Shown here piece by piece: positions 16,604 to 25,142 of a stretch of 39,592 nt of DNA. A program made the translations under genes and the position numbers. The notes under the pieces are model-generated. The model was not told the DNA's origin. It saw nothing but the letters and a program-made list of their open reading frames with translations, and did no database searches. Each line of letters starts with the position of its first letter. The stretch's first letter is position 1. The DNA is from Arthrobacter sp. RIT-PI-e (lineage in GTDB: Bacteria; Actinomycetota; Actinomycetes; Actinomycetales; Micrococcaceae): the NCBI RefSeq assembly GCF_001187915.1, contig NZ_LGIU01000056.1:1-39592 (forward strand), written 5' to 3'.

Positions 16604-18300
16604 GTGAGGCGGCCGGGGTGGGCCCGGGACCCCGGGTTCTCCCTCCGGCCCTGGAGCCCGGCACGCTCCGGGTGATCCCGCTCGGCGGACTCGGCGAGAT
16701 CGGCCGCAACATGGCCGTCTTCGAGATCGACGGCAAGCTCCTCATCGTGGACTGCGGTGTCCTGTTCCCCGAGGAGACGCAACCCGGGGTGGACCTGATC
16801 CTGCCGGACTTCTCCTCCATCGAGGACCGGCTCGACGACGTCGTGGGCCTGGTCCTGACCCACGGGCACGAGGACCACATCGGCGCCGTCCCGTACCTGC
16901 TGCGCCTGAAGGCGGACATCCCCCTCATCGGCTCCCAGTTCACCCTGGCCCTGGTGGAGGCGAAGCTACAGGAGCACCGTATCCGCCCGTACACGCTGAC
17001 CGTCGCCGAGGGGCAGATCGAACGGCTCGGCCCGTTCGAGTGCGAGTTCGTGGCCGTGAACCACTCCATCCCCGATGCCCTCGCCGTGTTCATCCGCACG
17101 CGGGCCGGCACCGTCCTGCACACGGGCGACTTCAAGATGGACCAGTTGCCGCTCGACGGGCGCATCACGGACCTGCGCGCGTTCTCCCGGTTGGGCGAGG
17201 AGGGCGTGGACCTGTTCATGGTGGATTCCACCAACGCCGACGTCCCGGGCTTCACCACCTCCGAGCGGGAGATCGGCCCGGTGCTGGAGGATCTCTTCGG
17301 CCGGGTGCGCAAGCGCATCATCGTGGCGTCCTTCTCCTCGCACGTGCACCGGGTGCAGCAGGTGCTCGACGCCGCCTCCGCGCACGACCGCCTCGTGTGC
17401 TTCGTGGGACGGTCCATGGTGCGCAACATGGCCATCGCGGCGAAGCTCGGCTACCTGAAGGTGCCGGACGGCATCCTCGTGGACATCAAGAACGTCGACG
17501 ACCTCCCGGACGACCGCGTGGTGCTCATGTCCACCGGTTCCCAGGGCGAGCCGATGGCGGCGCTCTCGCGCATGGCCAACAACGATCACCGCGTCCGCGT
17601 CGGCAAGGGCGACACCGTGATCCTCGCCTCCTCGCTCATCCCCGGTAACGAGAACGCCGTGTACCGCGTGATCAACGGGCTCCTGAAGCTCGGCGCGGAC
17701 GTGATCCACAAGGGCAACGCGAAGGTGCACGTCTCCGGGCACGCCGCCGCGGGGGAGCTGCTCTACTGCTACAACATCCTCCGTCCGCGGAACGTCATGC
17801 CGGTGCACGGCGAGACACGGCACCTGATGGCCAACGCCGGGCTCGCCCGGCAGACCGGCGTGCCGGCGTCGAGCATCCTGCTCACCGAGGACGGCTCCGT
17901 GGTGGACCTGGTGGCCGGCCGGGCCCGCGTGGTCGGATCGATCGAGTGCGGGTACGTGTACGTGGACGGCTCGAGCGTCGGCAAGATCACGGACGCCGAC
18001 CTCAAGGACCGCAGGACCCTCGGCGAGGAGGGCTTCATCTCCATCATCACGGTGGTGAACCGGACCACGGGGAAGATCGTCTCGGGTCCGGACATCAGTG
18101 CCCGGGGCTTCGCGGAGGACGACTCCGTGTTCGACGAGATCAGGCCCCGCATCGCCGAGGCCCTCGAGGAGGCGGTGCGGAACAACAGCGACCACACCGC
18201 GCACCAGCTGCAGCAGGTGGTGCGCCGCGTCATCGGTGCCTGGGTGAACCGCCGTCACCGCCGGCGCCCCATGATCATCCCCCTCGTCATCGAGGCCTGA
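16600..18300 (+). CDS. rnj: Ribonuclease J
   Basis: Metallo-beta-lactamase/beta-CASP RNase with 5' exonuclease and endonuclease activity in mRNA decay and rRNA maturation. 566 residues. The opening RVIPLGGLGEIGRNM, the metal motif HGHEDH (88-93), HTGDFKMD, DSTNADVPG, the beta-CASP segment, and ARGFAEDDSVFDEIRPRI in the C-terminal region are all present. The ATG at 16600 overlaps the dapA stop by 4 nt (ATGA); dapA-rnj pairing is standard in actinobacteria. The end HRRRPMIIPLVIEA is the usual C-terminus. Confidence 0.96.
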   Translation: MSEAAGVGPGPRVLPPALEPGTLRVIPLGGLGEIGRNMAVFEIDGKLLIVDCGVLFPEETQPGVDLILPDFSSIEDRLDDVVGLVLTHGHEDHIGAVPYLLRLKADIPLIGSQFTLALVEAKLQEHRIRPYTLTVAEGQIERLGPFECEFVAVNHSIPDALAVFIRTRAGTVLHTGDFKMDQLPLDGRITDLRAFSRLGEEGVDLFMVDSTNADVPGFTTSEREIGPVLEDLFGRVRKRIIVASFSSHVHRVQQVLDAASAHDRLVCFVGRSMVRNMAIAAKLGYLKVPDGILVDIKNVDDLPDDRVVLMSTGSQGEPMAALSRMANNDHRVRVGKGDTVILASSLIPGNENAVYRVINGLLKLGADVIHKGNAKVHVSGHAAAGELLYCYNILRPRNVMPVHGETRHLMANAGLARQTGVPASSILLTEDGSVVDLVAGRARVVGSIECGYVYVDGSSVGKITDADLKDRRTLGEEGFISIITVVNRTTGKIVSGPDISARGFAEDDSVFDEIRPRIAEALEEAVRNNSDHTAHQLQQVVRRVIGAWVNRRHRRRPMIIPLVIEA

Positions 18301-18336
18301 GCCGGCCGGGTACGGCGGACCGGGGGCCGGGTCGGG

Positions 18337-18342
18337 TACCGT
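18337..18342 (+). promoter_or_regulatory. -10 element of the leaderless ftsK promoter
   Basis: TACCGT is followed by 7 nt and the ATG at 18350. This supports 18350 as the start over the in-frame GTG at 18341, which would overlap the -10 itself. Confidence 0.55.
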
Positions 18343-18349
18343 GAGGATC

Positions 18350-21238
18350 ATGGCCACTCGAACGACCCCTGCCCCTGCGGGCCGGCAGAAGACCCGCGCC
18401 AAGGGCTCCTCGGCGGCCACCGGACCCGCCCCCACGAAGGCCTCGACGAGAGCTCCGGCGAAGACCTCGGGACGGGCCTCGGCCGCATCACGCCCGGCCG
18501 AGCCGGCACCGGAGTCCACGGACCGGCCGGCCCTGCCGCTGCGCGCCGTGCGGGGGGTCTGGATGGGCGTCGCGAAGCTCGTGGGGCCGGGGGTGCGGAC
18601 CTTCGGGCACGGCGTCGACCCGGAACGCGAGGAGCGCCGTGACGGCTCCGGTCTCTTCCTCCTGCTGGTGGCCCTGGCCGTCGCCGCGGTCGAGTGGTGG
18701 GCGCTGACGGGCGTCCCCGCGGCCATCGTCCACGCCGCGGCGGGCGGCACGTTCGGGTGGATGGCGCCCCTGGTGCCGTTCATGCTCGCCATCGGGGCTG
18801 TCCGCCTCTTCCGTCACCCGGAACGGCACCGGTCCAACAACCGCATCGCGATCGGGCAGCTGGTCATCCTGTTCGCCGGATCGGGCATCGCGCACCTCGT
18901 GGGCGGTCGGCCCGTGCTGGCGGACGGGCTCGACGCCCTGTGGGAGGCCGGCGGCGTGGTGGGATTCCTCGTGGCCGGGCCGCTCGGCAGCGTCCTGACC
19001 GCGTGGCCGACGGGTCTGCTGCTCGCCCTGCTCGTGGTCCTCGGTCTGCTGATCGTGACGGCCACCCCGGTCCGCTCCGTCCCCTCGAGGATGCGGGCAC
19101 TCTACGAGCACCTGATGGGACAGGACCCGGGGTCCGCGCAGCGGCACGACGAGGACGAGCACGACCAGAGCTACCTGGACGAGCCGCACGGCCCCACGGC
19201 CGCCGCGTCCGCACCGAATCGCCGCCGGCGGCGGTTCGGCAGGGCGAAGGACGAGGTGCCCGACGACGCCGAGCAGCACGCGTCCGAGGACGGGTACGTG
19301 GGCGACGAGGCGTTCGAGCGCGCACTGATCGAGGACGAGGAGCGCCGGGCCCGCGAGGCCGGTGCCCCGGCCCCCGCCGTTCCGCCGGGCGTACGCCGTC
19401 GGACCGAGCCGACCGGGCAGGAACCCGCCGCCGAGCAGCCCGGGCGTCCCCGGAGGCCCGGAACCGGCTCGCACGGGGTCGGGGATGCGCCGGAGCGGGT
19501 ACCCGAGGGTGCCACGGAGGCCATCGACGTCGTACCGGCGGCCCCGCCGCCGATCGCGGCGCCCGCGCCCGTGCCCGTGCTGCCGCCGATCCCGCAGCGC
19601 ACGGAGCAGCTGCAGCTCGCCGGTGACGTCGCCTACACCCTGCCGTCGGCGGACTACCTGCCCGCGGGCACCCCGCCCAAGGAGCGGTCCGAGGCCAACG
19701 ACGCCGTCGTCGCCGCGCTCACCCACACCCTGGACCAGTTCAATGTGGATGCGAAGGTCACCGGTTTCTCGCGGGGCCCCACCGTCACGCGCTACGAGAT
19801 CGAACTGGCCCCCGGTACCAAGGTGGAGCGGGTCACGGCGCTGTCCAAGAACATCTCCTACGCCGTGGCGAGCTCCGACGTCCGGATCCTCTCACCCATC
19901 CCGGGCAAGTCCGCCATCGGGATCGAGATCCCCAACACGGACCGCGAGACGGTCTCCCTCGGCGACGTGCTGCGCTCGGGCAACGCCCGGAAGACCGATC
20001 ACCCGATGGTGATGGGGGTGGGCAAGGACGTGGAGGGCGGCTTCGTGGTCGCGAACCTCGCCAAGATGCCGCACCTGCTCGTCGCGGGTGCCACGGGTGC
20101 CGGCAAGTCCTCCTTCGTGAACTCCATGATCACCTCCATCCTCATGCGCTCCACCCCGGACGAGGTCCGCATGGTCATGGTGGATCCCAAGCGCGTGGAG
20201 CTCACCGCCTACGAGGGGGTCCCGCACCTCATCACGCCCATCATCACGAACCCCAAGAAGGCCGCCGAGGCCCTCCAGTGGGTGGTGCGCGAGATGGACA
20301 CGCGGTACGACGACCTCGCGAACTACGGCTTCAAGCACATCGACGACTTCAACAAGGCCGTGCGGAACGGCAAGGTGGTGCCGCCCGAGGGTTCCAAGCG
20401 GATCGTGCGGCCCTACCCCTACCTGCTCGTGATCGTGGACGAGCTCGCCGATCTCATGATGGTGGCACCGCGCGACGTCGAGGACTCGATCGTCCGCATC
20501 ACCCAGCTCGCACGTGCCGCAGGGATCCACCTGGTCCTCGCCACGCAGCGGCCCTCGGTCGACGTCGTCACCGGCCTCATCAAGGCCAACGTCCCCTCCC
20601 GCATGGCGTTCGCGACGTCGTCGGTCACGGACTCCCGCGTGGTCCTGGACCAGCCCGGCGCCGAGAAGCTGATCGGGCAGGGCGATGCCCTGTTCCTGCC
20701 CATGGGCGCCTCCAAGCCGATGCGCGTCCAGGGTGCCTGGGTGACCGAGTCCGAGATCCACCGCGTGGTGGAGCACGTCAAGGCGCAGCTGGGTGCGGTG
20801 TACCGCGAGGACGTCGCCGTGGACGCGCCGAAGAAGCAGATCGACGACGACATCGGGGACGATCTCGACGTGCTGCTCCAGGCCACCGAGCTCGTGGTGA
20901 CCACGCAGTTCGGCTCCACCTCGATGCTCCAGCGCAAACTGCGGGTGGGCTTCGCGAAGGCCGGCCGGCTCATGGACCTGCTCGAGTCCCGCGGGGTGGT
21001 CGGCCCCTCCGAGGGGTCGAAGGCCCGCGACGTACTGGTGAAGCCGGACGATCTTGCCCCCGTGCTCGCGGCCATGCGCGGGGACGAACAGCCCGCACGC
21101 ACCGGGCGGGCGCAGGAGCCGGTGGATCTCGTCGCGGAGGACCTCGCCGCACGTCCGCAGGCCGTGGACCACCACGACGGTACGGACGGGTCCGAGGACG
21201 ACGACGGCGACGACGCCTGGAACCTCACCGGCAGGTAG
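18350..21238 (+). CDS. ftsK: DNA translocase FtsK/SpoIIIE family
   Basis: ATP-driven pump that clears chromosome ends from the closing septum. 962 residues. A Pro/Ala/Lys-rich cytoplasmic start is followed by about four membrane helices (roughly residues 100-240), then an acidic, low-complexity linker (about 260-410). The motor follows, with FSRGPTVTRYEIELAPGTKV, Walker A GATGAGKS (about 580-587) and Walker B LLVIVDELADLMM (about 693-705). The gamma winged-helix domain lies near 843-903 (TTQFGSTSMLQRKLRVGFAK). The fold and length are normal for actinobacteria. pgsA starts 9 nt after its stop. Confidence 0.95.
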   Translation: MATRTTPAPAGRQKTRAKGSSAATGPAPTKASTRAPAKTSGRASAASRPAEPAPESTDRPALPLRAVRGVWMGVAKLVGPGVRTFGHGVDPEREERRDGSGLFLLLVALAVAAVEWWALTGVPAAIVHAAAGGTFGWMAPLVPFMLAIGAVRLFRHPERHRSNNRIAIGQLVILFAGSGIAHLVGGRPVLADGLDALWEAGGVVGFLVAGPLGSVLTAWPTGLLLALLVVLGLLIVTATPVRSVPSRMRALYEHLMGQDPGSAQRHDEDEHDQSYLDEPHGPTAAASAPNRRRRRFGRAKDEVPDDAEQHASEDGYVGDEAFERALIEDEERRAREAGAPAPAVPPGVRRRTEPTGQEPAAEQPGRPRRPGTGSHGVGDAPERVPEGATEAIDVVPAAPPPIAAPAPVPVLPPIPQRTEQLQLAGDVAYTLPSADYLPAGTPPKERSEANDAVVAALTHTLDQFNVDAKVTGFSRGPTVTRYEIELAPGTKVERVTALSKNISYAVASSDVRILSPIPGKSAIGIEIPNTDRETVSLGDVLRSGNARKTDHPMVMGVGKDVEGGFVVANLAKMPHLLVAGATGAGKSSFVNSMITSILMRSTPDEVRMVMVDPKRVELTAYEGVPHLITPIITNPKKAAEALQWVVREMDTRYDDLANYGFKHIDDFNKAVRNGKVVPPEGSKRIVRPYPYLLVIVDELADLMMVAPRDVEDSIVRITQLARAAGIHLVLATQRPSVDVVTGLIKANVPSRMAFATSSVTDSRVVLDQPGAEKLIGQGDALFLPMGASKPMRVQGAWVTESEIHRVVEHVKAQLGAVYREDVAVDAPKKQIDDDIGDDLDVLLQATELVVTTQFGSTSMLQRKLRVGFAKAGRLMDLLESRGVVGPSEGSKARDVLVKPDDLAPVLAAMRGDEQPARTGRAQEPVDLVAEDLAARPQAVDHHDGTDGSEDDDGDDAWNLTGR

Positions 21239-21241
21239 CCT
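21236..21241 (+). promoter_or_regulatory. Candidate leaderless -10 for pgsA
   Basis: TAGCCT overlaps the ftsK stop codon and is followed by 6 nt and the pgsA GTG. No ribosome site is seen. pgsA may also be read from the ftsK transcript. Confidence 0.4.
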
Positions 21242-21247
21242 GACACC

Positions 21248-21832
21248 GTGAGTACCTCCCCGAGCCCGGCCGTGCCCGTCCTGAACATCGCCAACGTCCT
21301 GACGGTGGTCCGCATCCTGCTCGTGCCGTTCTTCGTCTGGTTCCTGCTCCTGGACGACGCCCGCGGCGGGCTCTTCCGCTGGCTGGCGATCCTCACCTTC
21401 GTGGTGGCCATCTACACGGACAAGCTCGACGGCGATCTCGCACGCAGCCGGGGACTCATCACCGACTTCGGCAAGATCGCCGACCCGATCGCAGACAAGC
21501 TGCTCATCGGCTCCGCCCTCGTACTGCTGTCGGTGCTCGGTGAGCTGTGGTGGTGGGTCACCGTCGTCATCCTCGTCCGGGAGCTCGGCATCACGCTGCT
21601 GCGCTTCGCGGTGATCCGCTACGGGGTCATGCCGGCCTCGCGCGGCGGCAAGCTGAAGACCGTGGTCCAGACCCTGGCGATCTTCCTGTTCCTCCTCCCG
21701 CTCGAGGCGCTCGGCACGTGGGCCTGGCTCGTCGGCGCCGCGGTGATGGGTGCCGCCGTCGTGATCACCCTGGTCACCGGGGCGGACTACGTGGTGCAGG
21801 CAATCCGGCTGCGTGCGAGGTCCCGCGCGTGA
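21248..21832 (+). CDS. pgsA: CDP-diacylglycerol--glycerol-3-phosphate 3-phosphatidyltransferase
   Basis: Integral membrane enzyme making phosphatidylglycerol phosphate, the first step of phosphatidylglycerol and cardiolipin synthesis. 194 residues. The CDP-alcohol phosphotransferase signature D-x2-D-G-x2-A-R-x8-G-x3-D-x3-D is complete, beginning DKLDGDLARSR. The opening NIANVLTVVRILLVPFFVWF and several hydrophobic helices match PgsA. The stop overlaps the next gene by 4 nt (GTGA). ftsK-pgsA-cinA-clgR is a conserved actinobacterial order. Confidence 0.93.
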   Translation: MSTSPSPAVPVLNIANVLTVVRILLVPFFVWFLLLDDARGGLFRWLAILTFVVAIYTDKLDGDLARSRGLITDFGKIADPIADKLLIGSALVLLSVLGELWWWVTVVILVRELGITLLRFAVIRYGVMPASRGGKLKTVVQTLAIFLFLLPLEALGTWAWLVGAAVMGAAVVITLVTGADYVVQAIRLRARSRA

Positions 21833-22320
21833 CGGACCTCGCGACGGAGGTGATCGCCCGTGCGGCGGCCGACGGCGTCACGATCGCCACGGCGGAGTCC
21901 CTGACCGCGGGCCTGGTCGCCGCCGCCCTGGCGGACGTCCCCGGAGCCTCCTCCGTGCTCCAGGGCGGCATAGTCGCCTACCAGCGATCGGTCAAGCAGA
22001 ATCTGCTGGGCGTGGACGCGGCACTGCTCGCCGGCGCGGGAGCGGTCGATCCGCGGGTCGCCGCAGCCATGGCAGAGGGTGCCCGGACGGCCCTGGGCGC
22101 CGACGTCGGTCTCGCGACCACCGGCGTCGCCGGCCCGTCGGCCCACGAGGGAAAGCCCGTGGGCACGGTGTTCACGGCCGTTTCCACCGCCCGACGCACC
22201 CTGACCACCGAGCACCGCTTCGCCGGGGACCGGGAGGCGGTCCGGGCCGCTTCCCGCGATGCGGTGCTCGCCGAGGTGCTCGAGGAGCTCACGCGGGGAA
22301 CAAACAGGTCCGAAGGGTAG
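21829..22320 (+). CDS. cinA: CinA C-terminal domain protein, nicotinamide-nucleotide amidohydrolase
   Basis: 163 residues, a stand-alone CinA-C/PncC domain without the N-terminal MoaB-like half. PncC converts nicotinamide mononucleotide to nicotinate mononucleotide in pyridine-nucleotide salvage. The motifs TAESLTAGLVAAALADVPGAS, GGIVAYQRSVKQNLLGV and TTGVAGPS are plain. The GTG overlaps the pgsA stop, so expression is coupled. In other bacteria the domain often sits beside recA; here recA is 1.8 kb downstream. Confidence 0.92.
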   Translation: MTDLATEVIARAAADGVTIATAESLTAGLVAAALADVPGASSVLQGGIVAYQRSVKQNLLGVDAALLAGAGAVDPRVAAAMAEGARTALGADVGLATTGVAGPSAHEGKPVGTVFTAVSTARRTLTTEHRFAGDREAVRAASRDAVLAEVLEELTRGTNRSEG

Positions 22321-22345
22321 TTATAAACAAAGCCGGCCGTTGGTA

Positions 22346-22505
22346 GGGTTGGCGGATCGGGCTCGAACAACCGGGCAGGTCACCATTTCCGCAGCGCATC
22401 GTCGATGTCCTGCCGCACTCATGAGGGAGCAAGGCGATACAGATGGTAAAGCAGCCCGTATCCGTGAACGGCGTCGTCCGTTGGCGCGATGTGGGGTTGG
22501 CGGAT
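22346..22505. repeat. 12-bp direct repeat flanking the clgR start
   Basis: GGGTTGGCGGAT occurs at 22346-22357 and again at 22494-22505. Each copy is preceded by CCGTTGG (22337-22343 and 22478-22484). The first copy is in the clgR leader next to an A/T patch (TTATAAAC, 22321-22328) and a TAGGGT. The second is inside the 5' part of the coding region. It may be an operator pair or chance. Confidence 0.5.
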
Positions 22506-22883
22506 GATGCACAGCGCAAGCCCAAGGAGCGCAAGATGGTGGTTCTCCGCCATGAGATCGGTGACGTCCTGCGGGACGTGCGCCAGCGCCAGGGCCGAAC
22601 CCTGCGAGAGGTGTCGCACAGTGCGAGGGTCTCCCTCGGATACCTCAGCGAGGTGGAGCGTGGTCAGAAGGAAGCATCCTCTGAACTCCTCTCATCGATC
22701 TGCAGTGCACTCGAGGTACCACTCTCCTCGATGCTGCGGGAAGTCAGCGACCGCCTCGCAGAAGCAGAAGGCGTCTCCGTACCGGACACCGTCCCCCAGG
22801 AACTCTCCAGGGAGTTCGGCGACGACCTCGGCGAGGACCTCACCGAGGACTTCCGCCGGGGGTTCGCGGCGACGAACCGCTGA
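22443..22883 (+). CDS. clgR: XRE-family regulator, ClgR-type
   Basis: Helix-turn-helix activator that in actinobacteria controls clp protease genes and stress functions. 146 residues from the ATG at 22443. The HTH core [53 protein letters not shown] is nearly invariant in the family. A second start is credible: the ATG at 22536 has AAGGAG 6 nt upstream and gives [13 protein letters not shown]. The longer form adds 31 residues that look coding. The position after pgsA and cinA matches clgR in Mycobacterium (pgsA3-clgR). The acidic C-terminus could be a protease-recognised tail. Confidence 0.9.
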   Translation: MVKQPVSVNGVVRWRDVGLADDAQRKPKERKMVVLRHEIGDVLRDVRQRQGRTLREVSHSARVSLGYLSEVERGQKEASSELLSSICSALEVPLSSMLREVSDRLAEAEGVSVPDTVPQELSREFGDDLGEDLTEDFRRGFAATNR

Positions 22884-22909
22884 GACCCGGATCCCCACGT
22901 CCTCCGTGG

Positions 22910-22938
22910 AAGGCCCGTCCCGTCCCGGGGCGGGCCTT
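22910..22938. terminator. Bidirectional terminator clgR/marR
   Basis: AAGGCCCG (22910-22917) pairs with CGGGCCTT (22931-22938). It sits between two convergent stops. The plus-strand side is followed by TTC, and the minus-strand side by TTCCACGG. Confidence 0.75.
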
Positions 22939-22949
22939 TCGCCGTGTGG

Positions 22950-23456
22950 TTACCAGTGGTCCCTGGTGTAGGTGTCGTTCAGCTGGGCGATGAGGGTGCC
23001 GAGCCGCGTGAGGTCCACCACGTCCCAGTCCTCCATCAGTTCGTGGAAGGCCTGCTTGCGTGCGGTCTGGGCGGCCACCAGCTGACGCGTGCCGGCCTCG
23101 GTCAGGGAGATGGCCTGCGCCCGACCATCGAGGGGGTCCGCCTCCTTCTGTACCAGCCCGAGCTGCTCCAGCATCGCGATCTGCCGACTCACCGACGGCT
23201 TCCCCACACCGACGCTCGCGGCGATGTCCGTGAGGCGCAACGACCCCTCGCGCTGCAGGATCACGAGGAGCCCGTAGGCGGCAGGCTCCATGTCCGGGTG
23301 GACGCGGCGCGCCACCTTGTACGAGTTGGACCTCGCACGGCGCCACAGCATGCTCAGCTGCTGCTCCAGCGCCTCGATGGCCGCATCGGTGTCCGCATCG
23401 ACGCCCGGGTGGGGGAGGTCCCGGCCCGGTCCGGTGGTGCTCGGGTTGGCAGTCAT
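22950..23456 (-). CDS. MarR family winged-helix transcriptional regulator
   Basis: 168 residues. The central winged helix MEPAAYGLLVILQREGSLRLTDIAASVGVGKPSVSRQIAMLEQLGLVQKEADPLDGRAQAISLTEAG is textbook MarR. The ligand and targets are unknown. Reading frames continue far upstream, but the start is set at 23456 because TACAAT lies 6 nt before that ATG and the family begins near here. No obvious target gene is adjacent; the divergent neighbour is the DUF3046 gene. Confidence 0.9.
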   Translation of the reverse strand: MTANPSTTGPGRDLPHPGVDADTDAAIEALEQQLSMLWRRARSNSYKVARRVHPDMEPAAYGLLVILQREGSLRLTDIAASVGVGKPSVSRQIAMLEQLGLVQKEADPLDGRAQAISLTEAGTRQLVAAQTARKQAFHELMEDWDVVDLTRLGTLIAQLNDTYTRDHW

Positions 23457-23462
23457 GCGCCA

Positions 23463-23468
23463 ATTGTA
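23463..23468 (-). promoter_or_regulatory. -10 element of the leaderless marR promoter
   Basis: On the minus strand TACAAT is followed by 6 nt and the ATG. It overlaps a CAATTG palindrome (23461-23466) that could be part of a MarR operator. Confidence 0.5.
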
Positions 23469-23661
23469 GGGTTCTGTGCCCGATCGGCCAGTACGCGCCG
23501 CGCACCGGGCCCCGCCCACCGCGGGAACCCCGGGCAGCTCCTTCGCCGGACGGGCGGGCCACCTCCGCCTGATCGGCCCGCCCGGGTGCGGCGCATGATG
23601 GAGTGGGAGGGCCGGCCGGAGGTACCTGCCGGCACGGATGCACGAGAGGACGGCGGCACGG

Positions 23662-23880
23662 ATGCGACGCAGTGATTTCTGGCGACTGATGGACGACGAG
23701 TTCGGTGAGCGGTACTCGAGGTCGCTGGCCCGGGACCTCGTGATGGATCGGCTGGGGAACCGGACGGCCACCGAGGCGCTGGACGACGGCCTGGAGCCCC
23801 GAAGGGTGTGGGAGGCCGTGTGCCGGGCCCAGGACGTCCCGACGGAGCGCTGGCTGGGCCGTGACATCGAGCCGCGGTGA
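23662..23880 (+). CDS. DUF3046 domain protein
   Basis: 72 residues, function unknown. MRRSDFWRLMDDEFGERYSRSLARDLVM and WEAVCRAQDVPTERWLG are the two conserved blocks of the actinobacterial DUF3046 family, whose genes usually lie just before recA, as here. No membrane segment, no cysteine pair and no metal motif are seen; it is rich in charged residues and probably helical. The ATG at 23662 is where the family begins. An in-frame ATG at 23638 would add eight residues. Confidence 0.85.
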   Translation: MRRSDFWRLMDDEFGERYSRSLARDLVMDRLGNRTATEALDDGLEPRRVWEAVCRAQDVPTERWLGRDIEPR

Positions 23881-23938
23881 GAGCGCTGCCGGACCGGGCC
23901 GGACGAGCTCCGGAACACGCGGCACAGCGCAGGATTAA

Positions 23939-23954
23939 TCGAATATCTGTTCGG
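23939..23954 (+). promoter_or_regulatory. LexA operator (SOS box) of recA
   Basis: TCGAATATCTGTTCGG matches the actinobacterial/Gram-positive SOS consensus TCGAAC-N4-GTTCGA at 10 of 12 fixed positions. It covers the -35 position of the recA promoter, so bound LexA would block RNA polymerase. Confidence 0.8.
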
Positions 23955-23961
23955 TCGGCGC

Positions 23962-23967
23962 TACACT
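23962..23967 (+). promoter_or_regulatory. recA -10 element
   Basis: TACACT lies 17 bp after the -35 position (23939-23944), which is inside the SOS box. The predicted transcription start is near 23975, giving a recA leader of about 119 nt. Confidence 0.6.
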
Positions 23968-23974
23968 GGGACCG

Positions 23975-24124
23975 GTGGTGCCACCCTCTTGTGCACATAG
24001 CGGCGGCCCTTCCTCAAAGTGTCGGCGCAGGCGAATACAGTCGAGATCGAACACGTCCACGGGCCGATCGGCCATGAACAACAGAGGTGAAGAATGGCCG
24101 CTCCAGACCGCGAGAAAGCCCTAG
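23975..24124 (+). CDS. Possible leaderless upstream ORF of recA
   Basis: A GTG GTG pair begins exactly 7 nt after the recA -10, the spacing used by leaderless genes here. The frame stays open for 49 codons, with an Arg-rich middle ([11 protein letters not shown]), and ends at TAG 31 nt inside recA in another frame. No family is recognised. If translated it could affect recA initiation. It may equally be chance. Confidence 0.25.
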   Translation: MVPPSCAHSGGPSSKCRRRRIQSRSNTSTGRSAMNNRGEEWPLQTARKP

Positions 24125-25137
24125 AAGCTGCTCTCGCCCAGATCGACAAGCAGTACGGCAAGGGCTCCGTCATGCGTCTCGGCGACGAGACACGTGCACC
24201 CATCGAGACCATCTCCACCAGCTCGATCGCGCTGGATGCCGCGCTCGGCATCGGCGGGCTCCCACGGGGTCGCGTCGTGGAGATCTACGGCCCGGAGTCC
24301 TCGGGCAAGACCACCGTGGCACTGCACGCGGTGGCGAGCGCCCAGCGCAACGGTGGTATCGCGGCCTTCATCGACGCCGAGCACGCCCTGGACCCCGAGT
24401 ACGCGAAGAAGCTCGGTGTGGACACGGACGCACTGCTCGTGTCCCAGCCTGACACTGGTGAGCAGGCCCTCGAGATCATGGACATGCTGGTCGGATCCGG
24501 CTCCATCGACATCGTCGTCATCGACTCCGTCGCCGCCCTCGTGCCACGGGCGGAGATCGAGGGCGAGATGGGAGACAGCCATGTGGGTCTGCAGGCCCGC
24601 CTGATGAGTCAGGCGCTCCGGAAGATCACCGGTCGCCTCAGCCAGACCAAGACCACGGCCATCTTCATCAACCAGCTGCGCGAGAAGATCGGTGTCTTCT
24701 TCGGCAGCCCGGAGACGACCACGGGTGGCAAGGCCCTGAAGTTCTACGCCTCGGTGCGCATCGACGTACGGCGCATCGAGACGCTCAAGGAGGGCGTGAA
24801 CCCCGTGGGTAACCGCACGCGGGCCAAGATCGTCAAGAACAAGATGGCTCCGCCCTTCAAGCAGGCCGAGTTCGACATCCTCTATGGGCACGGCATCTCC
24901 CGCGAGGGCGGGCTGATCGACGTCGGGGTGGAGAACGCCCTGGTCAAGAAGTCGGGTGCCTGGTTCACCTACGACGGTGACCAGCTCGGACAGGGTAAGG
25001 AGAACGCCCGCAAGTTCCTGATCGACAACCCGGACCTCGCGGACGAGCTCGAGCAGAAGATCCGGGTCAAGCTGGGCATCGGTGTCCAGCCGGAGGAAGC
25101 CGAGGAGCCGAAGCTCAAGGCCGTCAGCGGGGAGTAG
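24094..25137 (+). CDS. recA: Recombinase RecA
   Basis: Strand-exchange ATPase of homologous recombination; also the coprotease that triggers LexA cleavage. 347 residues, intein-free. Walker A GPESSGKT (about 67-74), the EHALDPEYA block, Walker [13 protein letters not shown], loop L1 [12 protein letters not shown], and [27 protein letters not shown] are all intact. GAGGTGA precedes the ATG. An SOS box and promoter lie 130-155 nt upstream. recX follows 5 nt after the stop, so the two are an operon. Confidence 0.98.
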   Translation: MAAPDREKALEAALAQIDKQYGKGSVMRLGDETRAPIETISTSSIALDAALGIGGLPRGRVVEIYGPESSGKTTVALHAVASAQRNGGIAAFIDAEHALDPEYAKKLGVDTDALLVSQPDTGEQALEIMDMLVGSGSIDIVVIDSVAALVPRAEIEGEMGDSHVGLQARLMSQALRKITGRLSQTKTTAIFINQLREKIGVFFGSPETTTGGKALKFYASVRIDVRRIETLKEGVNPVGNRTRAKIVKNKMAPPFKQAEFDILYGHGISREGGLIDVGVENALVKKSGAWFTYDGDQLGQGKENARKFLIDNPDLADELEQKIRVKLGIGVQPEEAEEPKLKAVSGE

Positions 25138-25142
25138 GAGCG

